Assembly: GCF_022458985.1 (NCBI RefSeq)
Contig: NC_061770.1
Location: forward strand, 37,739,599-37,803,598
Direction of reading: 5' to 3'
Length of the DNA stretch: 64,000 nt
DNA from: Mugil cephalus
Taxonomy: Eukaryota > Chordata > Actinopteri > Mugiliformes > Mugilidae
A program made the translations under genes and the position numbers. The notes under the pieces were generated by a model, which was not told where the DNA came from, did no database searches, and saw only the letters and a program-made list of their open reading frames with translations. Below, piece after piece: positions 1 through 12,175 of this stretch (the stretch's first letter is position 1; each line of letters begins with the position of its first letter).

Positions 1-81
1 TTACCTCAGATTAATATGTTGCATGATTTATTTATTTTAATAAACAATGTGTGAGATCAGTGACTGTAATTTTATTTTCAG

Positions 82-204
82 AACGTGGGCTCTGATTCTC
101 TCAACTACGCAGCTGTGAGTTTCCGTCCCAAAGCAAAGAGCAGCAGAAGGCCTGCAGCAGAGAGAGAACTGGAACCACATGTAGTGTACGCTGCCACAAG
201 ATAG
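82..204 (+). CDS. IgV-0: last exon of an ITIM receptor (gene cut by window start)
   Basis: Only the final exon is inside the window. It follows a TTTTCAG acceptor and reads NVGSDSLNYAAVSFRPK and onward to HVVYAATR, then TAG. LNYAAV fits the ITIM pattern (L-x-Y-x-x-V) and the C-terminal VVYAAT is the second tyrosine motif shared by the array. The exon matches the last exons of IgV-1 to IgV-6 in length (123 bases) and sequence, so the missing part is probably leader, V, transmembrane and linker exons to the left. A polyadenylation signal AATAAA follows at 321. The role as an inhibitory receptor tail is inferred from the motif. Confidence 0.85.
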   Translation, partial: NVGSDSLNYAAVSFRPKAKSSRRPAAERELEPHVVYAATR

Positions 205-515
205 ACTCAACATAATTCAGCTCAACTCATGCTTTATCACAGTGAGCTGCTTGTGGGCTGTTTGTGTGGCTGGTGGACGAGAGATTACTGTGATGCCATT
301 AAAAAACAATGTAATTTTGTAATAAAGATTTTATGTTCATGCAATTTTGTGTCGTCTCTACCTTTTCAATTGTAATATTCTGAGAGCAGAATAATGTGAC
401 AGACGTTAGATGGAGGTGGAGTCAGTTAGGTCTGTGATGTCAGGACAGATCATCTTTTAGAGTGAGAGAGTGTCTGCTGTCTGTAGAGAATCAGAGAGAT
501 CACAGTCTAATGTTA

Positions 516-534
516 ACAGGAAGACTGTGGTCTG
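516..534 (+). promoter_or_regulatory. ETS/RUNX-like composite site upstream of group B locus
   Basis: GGAA (519-522) is followed after 3 bases by TGTGGT (526-531). The same block recurs at about 5381, 11171, 13806, 24201 and 29971, with a copy at 19032 whose RUNX core reads CTCTGGT. GGAA is the ETS/PU.1 core and TGTGGT the RUNX core. A regulatory role is inference from recurrence and motif only; simple co-duplication explains part of the recurrence. Confidence 0.35.
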
Positions 535-860
535 ACTACAACTCAAAGCCACAAGGTCAGTCTGATAAACACACAAAAGAAGAAGACTTTGGCAAAAGTT
601 AAGAAGCGTCTGCATTTGTACCAAATACAACAATGCAGTTCTGTGCATAAATTTGAACATATCAACACTCGTGTTGGTAACAAAGGTGAGGTCAGGAGGA
701 ATATCTTCAAACAGCACCCCCACCCCTCTTCATCACAAACACATGATGACAGTAGCAGTAGTAGAATATCTGAATATAAATTATGTTCGAGTTGGGTCGT
801 GGGTGATTTTTCTTTGACTCCGCCTCTTCAAAGTCCTTCATGGGCAACGCTCTGTTGTCA

Positions 861-1319
861 GTGAGGAACTTTATCTTGGTGACACTTTTACTTCTCAGCC
901 TCAGTGAGTAATAAACTGCTGCACAGAACCAAGTGCATTGCTGACTCTATTGATGCGAAAGCGTAACTCAGGATTTTGTCGTTTATCAACCAAAGGATGA
1001 TCAGGAGTGTAATGTTTGTTTCAGGTTCGATCTCTGTCTCATTTTCTGAGGAGGCTCAGTCTGGTGAAGAAGTCACACTGCTGTGCTCCAACTTCAGTAC
1101 TGTTCCCTCACAGGTTTACTGGTTCAGAGTCGCCAAGAGATCCGAGCTCTGCTGTGTCACCTTTATATTTGACTCTGTTTACTCCGCTTCATACAGCGAT
1201 GGATTTAAAAATCCAACGTGTCCACTGTCGTTCGCGAAATCTAATCACTGAATTCATCTGACTCTGGACTGTATTTCTGTGGCTCTTACATATTCAGCAT
1301 GAATCCTGTTAATATGTAA
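861..1319 (+). pseudogene. Group B pseudogene B1 (leader + V exon)
   Basis: The leader exon (861-903) matches the MRNFILMTLLLLSLS leader of B3, but its ATG reads GTG. After a short intron the V exon starts at 1025 and reads ISVSFSEEAQSGEEVTLLCSNFS onward, with the first Ig cysteine and the YWFRV tryptophan. A deletion of about 20 bases after DGFKN shifts the frame, so the DSGLYFCG segment lies in another frame. The exon then runs into TAA with no splice donor, and no transmembrane exon follows. The V sequence is closest to IgV-8 and IgV-9, while the leader resembles IgV-10 to IgV-12. A CCGCCTCTT box lies at 820. Confidence 0.8.
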
Positions 1320-1709
1320 CTGTCTGTCAGTCTTCTATAGAGAGACTTAGATGTGGTCAGTCTCTCCGTCTCTAACAGGTGACGTCGCACTCGCAACGCC
1401 AGAGTGCGTTTTTGATCATTAGCACCATTTTGATGGGTAAACAACTGGTAAACAACAACTATTATCTGCTAAATAGCTGAAAAATAGTTCACAAACCAGT
1501 GCCCAGTGCAGAATAGTAGTGCATGCATGTAACATGTATACGCACGTGTACACCCACAAAACAAGCAGAAACTAACAAGAGTGGACGGGAAGGACAGCGT
1601 GTTACATGTTCATAATGGTGCACGCTGTAATGCGCTTAGACCACGGATCTGACGTCAGAGTGGCTAAGCACTTATGCCATATATCTGATAGTTTGTGATG
1701 TCCAGGGAA

Positions 1710-2169
1710 TGTCAGGGTGAAGGGTTTTGAGGTAAGACCTAAATACAGGACAAAAGATAAGGCAGGGGTACAAACCAAAAAAGAATAACTAATAAACACA
1801 AAACGTAAGGTACTGCAGATGAGATGTATTTCAAAACAAAAGAATCAAATGGAATCATTACCTTGACAAAGGACAAAGGACAAAGAAATGTGGCAAGACA
1901 ACTATAATAAGATGTGAGGACTTCAGCAGAAATGACACAACATGGAACAGAGGGAAGACAGGGCTCTATATGCACACATGGGCAGAGGGATAACAAGAAA
2001 CAGGTGAAACTAATGAGGGTGGAGCACACGAGGAGAAACCAAGGAACAGTCAAGGAAAACACAGGAAGAAACAACAAACAGGAAACCAAGAACTCACCAA
2101 AATAAAATAGATAAATCAGAACATGAACATGAAAAAACAAAACAAAAAAATAAAATCAGAATTGTGACA
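1710..2169 (+). mobile_element. Solo LTR fossil
   Basis: An element of about 460 bases begins TGTCAGGG and ends TGTGACA, with TG...CA ends and a 5-base target duplication gggaa at 1705-1709 and 2170-2174. It has no internal coding part. Copies at the same place in sister units (7541-7967, 15129-15582) show it was inserted once and then duplicated with the unit. The related unit before IgV-5 has an empty site near 20880. It is an LTR retrotransposon relic of undetermined superfamily, older than the last unit duplications. Confidence 0.7.
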
Positions 2170-2948
2170 GGGAAGAAGAGGCAGCAGTTCTGTATCAGAG
2201 CTCCAGCTGTTTGCCCTCAGATCCAACGGATCACTATTATTTATAGTCACCAACTTGGCCAAGTTTCTGTCCCTGGTGTCTTTGCTGATTTTTCTCATTT
2301 TCTTCAGTTTTTCCATTTTCCATCTTCAGTTAAACCTCTGTCGTCTACTCACGTTTTGTTTATCCTCTGGTAACCATCAAAAATGGTGACAGGGGGAATG
2401 TCATTCATGTGACTGACAAAGACTGATACCTAGTTCATGAAAAATCAAAAGCAAGTTCTGTAGGAGAACTAAATGAAGTTCCCACCCATTTCTGACAGGG
2501 ACATACAGCATCTTCATGTTTCCTCAATAAATGTTCCTTCTTCTCCATTTCTCATTTACTATAGTGTCAGTCACACATTCTTCCTTTTGGGTTGCTTACC
2601 TCTTTTTGACCAATGTGTATATATCCTACTTTCTCTGTTAGATCAGTTTTTAAACAACAAACAATACATTCCCGCTTGTTTTACATTGCACTTCTAACCA
2701 TTTAAAGTTTTACTAACGTGCAGAGCAACACAGTGCATCCGACTGCACTTGATGTGACTTCCTGTAATGCACTGCAATACCACAGATGACCACACACGTA
2801 GATAAACTACACAGTCATGAAGGGGGGCGCTGTTTCACTACTTTGAAGAAACTGGGATGGGGAGGAGTTATAAAACTCAGACCCAACTAACAAAATAATG
2901 ATTAGTTAGTTAATGGGACATCTGCTAAATTTCCACTCACTGGATGTT

Positions 2949-3021
2949 TTTTTTTTTGTTGTTGTTGTTGTTGTTTTGTTTTGTTTTGTTTTGTTTTGTT
3001 TGTTTTGTTTTGTTTTGTTTC
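2949..3021 (+). repeat. GTT / TTTGT microsatellite
   Basis: A T-run is followed by (GTT)n and then (TTTTG)n with one interruption. The same locus in copy 2 (8747-8821) has different repeat numbers. The open frames here, rich in F/V or K/Q/N, are products of the repeat. Confidence 0.95.
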
Positions 3022-3996
3022 ACACAATTCTGAAAAAACGCTCAAGGCTGCTTTGGGAAAGTCCCATGCTAAGAGAAGTTTCAGAATTAAAAAACAAAAT
3101 GCAACAAAGTTGAGGAAATCAATTTCAACCTCTTTTCTGATTTTTATGCACATTTCCTGACATGCACTACACCATCATAACTGTCTGTTGTTACAGATTT
3201 TAATTTTGAAAGAGCTGTTTGTACTTTTGCCGAACACCTGTACATCAGTTTACACTCCAGAGTAACATGTGTCACTGTGATAGGTAGGTATGAGTACGTG
3301 TGATAACAAGTCACGTCTATCAGACACATACAAAGTGAACTCACTCTCTCTGTTGCCTGTAGCAAAGTGACACTTGCACACAGCCTCATATCAAAGCATG
3401 TTCTCTGGTGGCTGCACATTTTAAGACATGACAGAGTATGTCAAAACCACCGCAGGTGAACATCACATTGTTCTTTATCGTGTACATTTGAAGCTACTAA
3501 GCCCTGCAAACAAGACGTTGCAAAGGGTATTCCAATATTATCTATTAATAAAGATTAACAATGGTTACGTTGAAAAGGAATTCATTTCTCCTGAATGATT
3601 AACTTAATTTGACAAGCAACGAAAATATTCAAGTGATGTGTGTGGAAATAGTATCCATTTTTATGAAACCTCAACTGTTAGATATCTGATTTGACATTTG
3701 AATAGGCAGGTCCTCGCAGACTACACTTCCTTATTCTGCAATGTTTTATAGAGACTGATACATCAGTTCTCGTCATTTAAGTTTTGTTTAAAAATCATCT
3801 CAAGTTATTTTTAACTGGACCACGTAGTCTTGTTCTCCTTTCAGATGTTAATTCTCACCCATTTAAAAGAAGTTAGACAGTGTCAGTCTGAGCGGACGTA
3901 GAAATGAAGAACCACCCCACCTCTTTATGTTGAGGTCAGTCTTAACTGGAGCACAGTTCAGTTACAATCAGTGTAGTGGTGGAGTCTTCACGCACA

Positions 3997-5073
3997 ATGG
4001 TGAACATTACCTTGATACCAGTGTTACTCTGCACCTTCAGTAAGTACATATATTACATTTATCACTGTAATTGCAATGTGATGTTCTAAACTTTAATTTA
4101 CCAGAATTGATATTTAGAAACATTTCATGAATAAACTTTTGTTTCAGGTTGGATCTCTGTCTCAGTCTCTGAGTTTTACACAGTGGAGGTTCAGCCTGGT
4201 GAAGAAGTCATACTGCTCTGCTCCAACTTTAGCAGTTTACCCACAAATATATTCTGGTTCAAACTGGTCAATGGAGTCGATATCACCCGCATCTCATCTA
4301 TGCCCAGCTATGATAAAAATGCTTTGTTTTATGATGGATTTGACACTGGCAGATTTAATATGACATCCAACACCACTACTCTCTTTCTGAACATCAAACC
4401 TGTGGATTCATCTGACTCTGGGTTGTACCTCTGTGGATTTAACCATGGAAACGACTCAATAACTGTCTCAATAATGGCTACAAATTTAAAGGTTCAAGGT
4501 AAGATTACTATGAAGTACTTCTGTATCAATAATGGCCCTTTTTCACACATGATGCATATAAGTACTGACTTCAGCACACAAGAGGTTGTATATTTTATGC
4601 ACAATTTAATCGTTTCTCTTTCTAGAAGTCCTAGCTGATGAGTTTATTAATATGATGACTGTGATCCTGGCCGGTGTAACAGTTTTCCTTCTTATTGGCA
4701 TCATATGTCTGGTCGTCAAAATCTGGACACTTTATACAGGTATTTATGTGTTTTTATGTTAAATCTACATGCAAATGTTTTAGTTATTAACCGATGGATT
4801 TTCTGTTTCGGTCATTTAGCTCAACATGAGGAAGTGAATCCACAACACACTGAGGTAGTGACATTTTTACCTCAGATTAATATCTTGCATGATTTATTTA
4901 TTTTAATAAATGTCGTGTGAGATCAGTGACTGTAATTATTTTATTTTCAGAATGTGGGCTCTGATTCTCTCAACTACACAGCTCTGAGTTTCCGTCCCAA
5001 AGCAAAGAGCAGCAGAAGGCCTGCAGCAGAGACAGAATTGGAACCACATGTAGCGTACGCTGCCACAAGATAG
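3997..5073 (+). CDS. IgV-1: ITIM-bearing single Ig-V membrane receptor
   Basis: Five exons: 3997-4039, 4148-4498, 4626-4739, 4820-4854, 4951-5073, all with GT-AG sites and matching phases, giving 221 residues. The leader is MVNITLIPVLLCTFS. The V domain covers about 18-131, with canonical cysteines 39 (LLCSNF) and 110 (DSGLYLCG) and W51. The transmembrane segment is about 143-162 (VILAGVTVFLLIGIICLVV), followed by KIW. The tail has an ITIM, LNYTAL (Y190), and a terminal VAYAATR (Y217). ITIMs recruit SHP phosphatases in leukocyte receptors, so an inhibitory role at the immune-cell surface is likely by analogy. AATAAA lies at 5186. Family assignment among fish Ig receptors is uncertain; no frame breaks are seen. 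Confidence 0.85.
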
Positions 5074-5913
5074 ACTCAAAATAACTCAACTCATGCTTTA
5101 TCACAGTGAGCTGCTTGTGGGTCGTTTGTGTGGCTGGTGGACGAGAGACTACTGTGATGCCACTCAGACAAGAATGTAGATTTGTAATAAAGATTTCATG
5201 TTCATGCAATTTTGTGTCGTCTCTACCTTTTTAATTGTAATATTCTGAGACCAGAATAATATGACAGACATTAGATGGAGGTGGAGTCCGTTAGGTCTGT
5301 GATGTCAGGACGGATCATCTTTTAGTGTGAGAAAGTGTCTGCTGTCTGTGGAGAATCAGAGAGATCACAGTCTAATGTTAACAGGAAGACTGTGGTCTGA
5401 CTACCACTCAAAGCCACAAGGCCACTCTGACAAACACAGAAATACATCAGTTTTAAATAGATTAATTGACACACGTAAAGAACAAAACAATCATTTCATC
5501 AACAATCTTCATTGTTGCAAAGCTGAGGTCAGAAGTAATATGTTCAACCACAGGTGATCTTGCAACAAGAAGAAGCTGGAGGCTTCTGACAAGCACAAAA
5601 AACAAGAAGATTCTGCCAAAAGTTAAGAAGTGTCTTCATTTGTATGTTAAATACGCACCAAATACAACAATGCAGTTCTGTGCATAAATTTGAACATATC
5701 AACACTAGTGTTCGTAACAAAGTTGAGGTCAGAAGGAATATCTTCAACCACAGGAAGCCTAACACCCCTACCCCCTCCCTCTTCATCACAAACACATGAT
5801 GACAGTAGCAGTAGTAGAATATCTGAACGTAAATTATGTTCGAGTTCGGTTGTGGGTGATTTTTCTTTGACTCCGCCTCTTCAAAGCCCCTCATGGGCAA
5901 CGCTCTGTTGTCA

Positions 5914-6607
5914 GTCAGGAACTTTATCTTGATGACACCTCTACTTCTCAGCCTCAGTGAGTAATAAACTGCTGCACAGAACCAAGTGCATTGCTGACTC
6001 CATTGATGCGAAAGCATTACTCAGGATTTTGTCGTTTTATCAACCAATGGATCATCAGGCATGTGATGTTTGTTTTAGGTTGGATCTCTGTCTCATTTTC
6101 TGAGGAGGTTCAGTCTGGTGAAGAAGTCACACTGCTGTGCTACAACTTCAGTACTGTTCCCTCACAGGTTTACTGGTTCAGAGTCATCAAGAGATCTGAG
6201 CTCTGCTGTGTCGCCTTCATGTTTGACTCTGTTCACTCCGCTTCCTACAGTGATGGATTCATCTCATCTCATCTTCCATATCACTTAATCCTCGCTAGGG
6301 TCGTGGGGGTTGCTTAACCCCATCCCAGCTGTCATCGCTCGAAGGCAGGTTACACCCTGGACAGGTCTCTGATCTAACGCAGGGCTAACACATAGACAAA
6401 CAACCATTACCACTTACACGCACATCTAGGATCAATTTAGAGTCACCAATTAGCCTAACGAGCATGTCTTCGGAGGTGGGACGAAGTCATGGATTTAAAA
6501 ATGGAAAATTTGACATTAGTTCTAACATGTCCACTGTCTTTCTCAAAATCAAATCGTTGAATTCATCTGACTCTGGACTGTAATTCTGTGGCTTTTACAT
6601 ATTCAAC
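5914..6607 (+). pseudogene. Group B pseudogene B2, split by a repeat insertion
   Basis: The leader exon (5914-5956) has lost its ATG (now GTC). The V exon starts at 6079 and reads WISVSFSEEVQSGEEVTLLCYNFS to SYSDGF. A 229-base dispersed repeat (6260-6488) then interrupts it. The rest (GKFDIS to DSGL-CG) resumes at 6489, where the tyrosine codon of DSGLYFCG is TAA. No transmembrane or tail exon follows before the next flank. The interrupting repeat has a 7-base target duplication, so the insertion is directly readable. Confidence 0.85.
6260..6488. mobile_element. Dispersed teleost repeat inserted in B2
   Basis: The segment has the wording of a common fish dispersed repeat (CAATTTAGAGTCACCAATTA, ACACCCTGGACAGGTC). 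It is flanked by the 7-base duplication ATGGATT at 6253-6259 and 6489-6495, and pseudogene B4 shows the uninterrupted sequence. The family name is not certain; target duplication and short length suggest retroposition. Confidence 0.75.
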
Positions 6608-7540
6608 AAACAAATTCAAAACAGTTTAAAGATCTTTCAAGAGCCATTAAATAATTTTAGTTCAATGTGTCAGATTTGTATCTATATATTCTTTGAATCA
6701 ATGTGTCCTGTACTCTCTCTATGACAGCTGTTGATGGACAGAAATTCCTCCAATTATTATTTATTTATTATTATTTACTATTATCTGTTACATTACTCAC
6801 AAGCTACTAAAATCTTCTCAGTGCAACATCTGTGAATGTGTGTCTGTGTTCTCGTTTGGAGAATCTGGACTCTGAGTTTGTACTTTGCAACAATAAAAAG
6901 CAGGAGGCTTTTATCAGAGAGAGAAGTGAACTACAATGTTCTTTATAGTGTAGACTGAACTTAATTAAAAGTCGTATTAGAAAAGGTGCTCTTTGTGTTT
7001 TGTTGATGAGTGGCAATTTATCTTCTTGTTGACCTTCTGGATCATTAAATTAAGTCTTTGTTCTTAAGTCTGTCTGTCCAGTGTTTTCTAAAGAACATAA
7101 GGTATGTAGTTGAAGGAAGATGAAATTCCAATGACACAAAGGACTGTCCAGAGTCTTCTATGGAGAGACTTTGATGTGGTCAGTCTCTCCATTTCTAACA
7201 GGTGGCATCACACTTGCAACGGCGGAGTGCGTTTTGGGTGATTAGCACCCTTTTGATGGGTAAACAACTGGTAAACAACAACTATTATCTGCTAAATATC
7301 TGACAAATAGGTCACAAACCAGTGCCCAGTGCAGAATAGTAGTGCATGCATGTAACGTATATACGCACGTGTACACCTACAAAACAAGCAGAAACTAACA
7401 AGAGTGGACAGGAAGTATAGTGTGTTACATGTTCATAATGGTGTACGCTATGATGCGTTTAGACCATCTGTAGTGCACGGATCTGATGTCAGAGTGGCTA
7501 AGCACTTATTCCATATATCTGATAGTTTGTGATGTCCTGG

Positions 7541-7967
7541 GACCTAAATGCAGGACAAAAGATAAGGCAGGGCTACAAACCAAAAAGGAATAACTAATAA
7601 ACACAAAACGTAAGGTACTGCAGATGAGATGTATTTCAAAACACGAGAATCAAAAGGAATCATTAACGTGACAAAGGACAAAGAAATGTGGCAAGACAAC
7701 TATAATAAGATGTGAGGACTTAAGCAGAAATGAAACAAAATGGAACAGAGGAAAGACAGGGCTCTATATGCACACATGGGCAGAGGGATAAAGAGACACA
7801 GGTGAAACTAATGAGGATGGAGCACACGAGGAGAAACCAAGGAACAGTCAAGGAAAACACAGGAAGAAACAACAAACAGGAAACCAAGAACTCACCAAAA
7901 TAAAATAGATAAATCAGAACATGAACATGAAAAAACAAAACAAAAAAATAAAATCAGAATTGTGACA
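7541..7967 (+). mobile_element. Solo LTR fossil, partial copy
   Basis: This is the unit-2 counterpart of the LTR at 1710-2169, keeping its right part and right end. It arrived by tandem duplication, not by a separate insertion, since flanks and site match. Confidence 0.65.
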
Positions 7968-8746
7968 GGGAAGAAGAGGCAGCAGTTCTGTATCAGAGCT
8001 CCAGTTGTTTGCCCTCAGATCCAACGGATCACTATTATTTATAGTCACCAACTTGGCCAAGTTTCTGTCCCTGGTGTCTTTGCTGATTTTTCTCATTTTC
8101 TTCAGTTTTTCCATTTTCCATCTTCAGTTAAACCTCCGTTGTCTACTCACGTTTTGTTTATCCTCTGGTAACCATCAAAAATGGTGACAGGGGGAATGTC
8201 ATTCATGTGACTGACAAAGACTGATACTTAGATCATGAAAAATCAAAAGCAAGTTCTGTAGGAGAACTAAATGAAGTTCCCACCCATTTCTGACAGGGAC
8301 ATACAGCATCTTCATGTTTCCTCAATAAATGTTCCTTCTTCTCCATTTCTCATTTACTATAGTGTCAGTCACACATTCTTCCTTTTGGGTTGCTTACCTC
8401 TTTTTGACCAATGTGTATATATCCTACTTTCTCTGTTAGATCAGTTTTTAAACAACAAACAATACATTCCCGCTTGTTTTACATTGCACTTCTAACCTTT
8501 TAAAGTTTTACTAACGTGCAGAGCAACACAGTGCATCCGACTGCACTTGATGTGACTTCCCGTAATGCACTGCAATACCACGGATGACCACACACGTAGA
8601 TAAACTACACAGTCATGAATGGGGGCGCTGTTTCACTACTTTGAAGAAACTGGGATGGGGAGGAGTTATAAAACTCAGACCCAACTAACAAAATAATGAT
8701 TAGTTAGTTAATGGGACATCTGCTAAATTTCCACTCACTGGATGTT

Positions 8747-8821
8747 TTTTGTTGTTGTTGTTGTTGTTGTTTTGTTTTGTTTTGTTTTGTTTTGTTTTGT
8801 TTGTTTTGTTTTGTTTTGTTT
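8747..8821 (+). repeat. GTT / TTTGT microsatellite, copy 2
   Basis: Counterpart of 2949-3021 in the duplicated flank, with different numbers of GTT and TTTTG units. Confidence 0.95.
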
Positions 8822-9801
8822 CACACAATTCTGAAAAAACGCTCAAGGCTGCTTTGGGAAAGTCCCATGTTAAGAGAAGTTTCAGAATTAAAAAACAAAA
8901 TGCAACAAAGTTGAGGAAATCAATTTCAACCTCTTTTCTGATTTTTATGCACATTTCCTGACATGCACTACACCATCATAACTGTCTGTTGTTACAGATT
9001 TTAATTTTGAAAGAGCTGTTTGTACTTTTGCCAAACACCTGTACATCAGTTTACACTCCAGAGTAACATGTGTCACTGTGATAGGTAGGTATGAGTACGT
9101 GTGATAACAAGTCACGTCTATCAGACACATACAAAGTGAACTCACTCTCTCTGTTGCCTGTAGCAAAGTGAAACTTGCACACAGCCTCATATCAAAGCAT
9201 GTTCTCTGGTGGCTGCACATTTTAAGACATGACAGAGTATGTCAAAACCACCGCAGGTGAACGTCACATTGTTCTTTATCGTGTACATTTGAAGCTACTA
9301 AGCCCTGCAAACAAGACGTTGCAAAGGGTAATCCAATATTATCTATTAATAAAGATTAACAATGGTTACGTTGAAAAGGAATTCATTTCTCCTGAATGAT
9401 TAACTTAACTTGACAAGCAACAAAAATATTCAAGTGATGTGTGTGGAAATAGTATCCACTTGTATGAAAACACAACTGTTAGATATCTGATATGACATTT
9501 GAATGGGCAGGTCCTCACAGACTACACTTCCTTATTCTGCAATGTTTTATAGAGACTGATACATCAGTTCTCGTCATTTAAGTTTTGTTTAAAAATCATC
9601 TCAAGTCATTTTTAACTGGACCACGTAGTCCTGGTCTCCTTTCAGATGTTAATTCTCACCCATTTAAAATAAGTTAGACAGCGTCAGTCTGAGCGGACGT
9701 AGAAATGAAGAACCACCCAACCTCTTTATGTTGAGGTCAGTCTTAACTAGAGCACAGTTGAGTTACAATCATTGTAGATGATGGTGGAGTCGGTACGCAC
9801 A

Positions 9802-10871
9802 ATGGTGAACTTTACCTTGATACCAGTGTTACTCTGCACTTTCAGTAAGTACATATATTTCGTTTATCACTGTAACTGCAATGTGATGTTCTAAACATTA
9901 ATATACCAGAACTGATATTTACAAACATTTCATGAATAAACTTTTGTTTCAGGTTGGATCTCTGTCTCAGTCTCTGAGTTTTACACAGTGGAGGTTCAGC
10001 CTGGTGAAGAAGTCACACTGCTGTGCTCCAACTTTAGCAGTATACCCACAAATATATTCTGGTTCAAACTGGTCAATGGACCCAATATCACCCGCATTTC
10101 ATCTATGACGAGCTCTGATGGAAATGCTTCGGTCAGTGAAGGATTTCAAGACGGCAGATTTAATATGACATCCAACACCACTACTCTCTTTCTGAACATC
10201 AAACCTGTGGATTTATCTGACTCTGGGCTGTACTTCTGTGGACTTAACCAAGAACAAGACTCAGTAAACGTCTCACTGATGGCAAATTTAAACATTCGAG
10301 GTAAGATTACTATGAAGTACTTTTATATATCAGCAGTACCCCTTTTTCACACGAGACGTACGCAAGTACTCAGAAGTTGAATATTTTATGCACAGTTTTA
10401 TCGTTTATCTTTCTCGTAGAAGTGCCAACTGATGGGTTTACAAATGTCACGACTGTGATCCTGGCATGTGTAACAGTTTTCCTTATAATGGTCATTATAT
10501 GTCTGGTTGTCAAAATCCGGACACTTCATACAGGTATTTATGTGTTTTTATGTCAAATCTACATGCAAATGTTTTTTTGTTATTAACTGATGGATTTTCT
10601 TTTTCGGTCATTTAGCTCAACACGAGGAAGTGAATCCACAACAGACTGAGGTAGTGACATTTTTACCTTAGATAAAGATGTTGCATTTTTTTTAATTCTT
10701 TTAATAAGCGATGTGTGAGATCAGTGACTGTAATTATTTTATTTTCAGAACATGGGCTCTGATTCTCTCAACTACGCAGCTCTGAGTTTCTGTCCCAAAG
10801 CAAAGAGCAGTAGAAGGCCTGCAGCAGAGAGAGAACTGGAACCACTTCCAGTGTACGCTGCCACAAGATAG
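9802..10871 (+). CDS. IgV-2: ITIM-bearing single Ig-V membrane receptor
   Basis: Exons 9802-9844, 9953-10300, 10420-10533, 10616-10650 and 10749-10871 give 220 residues. The leader is MVNFTLIPVLLCTF. The V domain has LLCSNF and DSGLYFCG cysteines and IFWFKLVNGPNITRISSM. The transmembrane segment is VILACVTVFLIMVIICLVV followed by KIR. The tail has ITIM LNYAAL (Y189) and a terminal PVYAATR. Tail residue FCP replaces the usual FRP. It is the closest sister of IgV-1 by its 5' flank, while its V region differs at the exposed C'-D stretch (GPNITR, SDGNASVSEG). AATAAA lies at 10976. All splice sites are standard. The inhibitory role is inferred from the motif. Confidence 0.85.
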
Positions 10872-11545
10872 ACTCAAAATAACTCAGCTCATCTCATGCT
10901 TTATCACAGTGAGCTGCTTGTGGCTGGTGGACGAGAGACTACTGTGTTGCCATTTAGAAAATAATGTAATTTTGTAATAAAGATTTTATGTTCATGCAAT
11001 TTTGTGTCGTCTCTACCTTTTCAATAATAATATTCTGAGAGCAGAATAACATGACAGACATTAGATGGAGGTGGAGTCAGTTAGGTCTGTGATGTCAGGA
11101 CAGATCATCTTTTAGTGTGAGAGAGTGTCTGCTGTCTGTAGAGAATCGGAGAGATCAGAGTCTAATGTTAACAGGAAGACTGTGGTCTGACTACCACTCA
11201 AAGCCACAAGGTCACTCTGACAAACACAAAAAACAAGATGACCTTGGCAAAAGTTAAGAAGCGTCTGCATTTGTATGTTAAATATGCACCAAATACAACA
11301 ATGCAATTCTTTGCATAAATTTGTACAACATATCAACACTAGTGTTGGTAACAAAGTTGAGGTCAGAAGGAATATCTTCAAACACAGGAAGCCTAACACC
11401 CCCACCCCCTCCCTCTTCATCAGAAACACATGATGACAGTAGCAGTAGTAGAATATCTGAATGTAAATTATGTTCAAGTTCGGTCGTGGGTGATTTTTCT
11501 TTGACTCCACCTCTTCAAAGTCCTTCATGGGCGGCGCTGTTGTCA

Positions 11546-11806
11546 ATGAGGAACTTTATCTTGATGACACTTTTACTTCTCAGCCTCAGTGAGAACTAAA
11601 CTGCTGCACAGAACCAAGTGCATTGCTGACTCCATTGAGGCGAAAGCGTAACTCAGGATTTTGTCATTTTATCAACCAAAGGATGATCAGGAGTGTGATG
11701 TTTGTTTCAGGTTGGATCTCTGTCTCATTTTCTGAGGAGGTTCAGTCTGGTGAAGAAGTCACACTGCTGTGCTCCAACTTCAGTACTGTTCCCTCACAGG
11801 TTTATA
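11546..11806 (+). pseudogene. Group B pseudogene B3, truncated at a recombination scar
   Basis: The leader (11546-11588) still has ATG and reads MRNFILMTLLLLSLS, with donor GTGAGA. The V exon begins at 11711 (WISVSFSEEVQSGEEVTLLCSNFSTVPSQV). At about 11806 it joins directly to sequence that elsewhere lies about 350 bases upstream of a group A gene (CACTTTTATAAAAACACAAC). So about two thirds of the V exon and most of the normal 2.6-kb flank are missing. This explains why IgV-3 lies only 2.4 kb from IgV-2. Confidence 0.8.
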
Positions 11807-12175
11807 CCATCCACTTTTATAAAAACACAACTGTTAGATATCTGATGGGACATTTGAATAGGCAGGTCCTCACAGACTACACCTCCTTATTCTGCAATGT
11901 TTTATAGAGACTGATACATCTCGTCCGTACTTCTCGTCATTTAAGTTTTGTTTAAAAATCATCTCAAGTTGTTTTTAACTGGACCACATAGTCTTGTTCT
12001 CCTTTCAGATGTTAATTCTCACCCATTTAAAAGAAGTTAGACAGTGTCAGTCTGAGCAGGCGTAGAAATGAAGGACCACCCCACCTCTTTAAGTTACGTA
12101 CGCTCTTAACTGGAGCACAGTTCAGTTACGATCATTGTAGTGGTGCAGTGGTTGTAGAGTCTTACTGTACGCACG

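Larger units (their letters stand above)
1380..3996 (+). repeat. Duplicated intergenic flank, copy 1
   Basis: This stretch between B1 and IgV-1 has no gene. It aligns almost base for base with 7190-9801 and closely with 14785-17414; diverged copies lie at 20862-22665 and in the regions before IgV-6 and IgV-7. It contains a solo LTR fossil (1710-2169), a GTT/TTTGT simple repeat, and the proximal promoter of IgV-1, where AGAACCACCCCACCTCTTT lies about 90 bases before the ATG. Near-identity of copies 1 and 2 shows a recent tandem duplication. Confidence 0.85.
7190..9801 (+). repeat. Duplicated intergenic flank, copy 2
   Basis: Near-identical to 1380-3996, at a distance of about 5.8 kb. It carries a partial copy of the solo LTR, the TTTGT repeat and the promoter of IgV-2. 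Differences are scattered substitutions and a few small indels. No gene is seen. The stretch 6608-7190 just before it also holds no recognisable gene. Confidence 0.85.

Noticed and set aside
2902-3153. Frames rich in K/T/N/Q or F/V on both strands, also at 8700-8954
   Set aside because: They come from the GTT/TTTGT microsatellite.
3997-5073. CD300/pIgR-like classification of the receptors
   Set aside because: The V exons lack the tryptophan-cysteine pattern and the positions of the extra disulphide typical of that family, so no family name is asserted.
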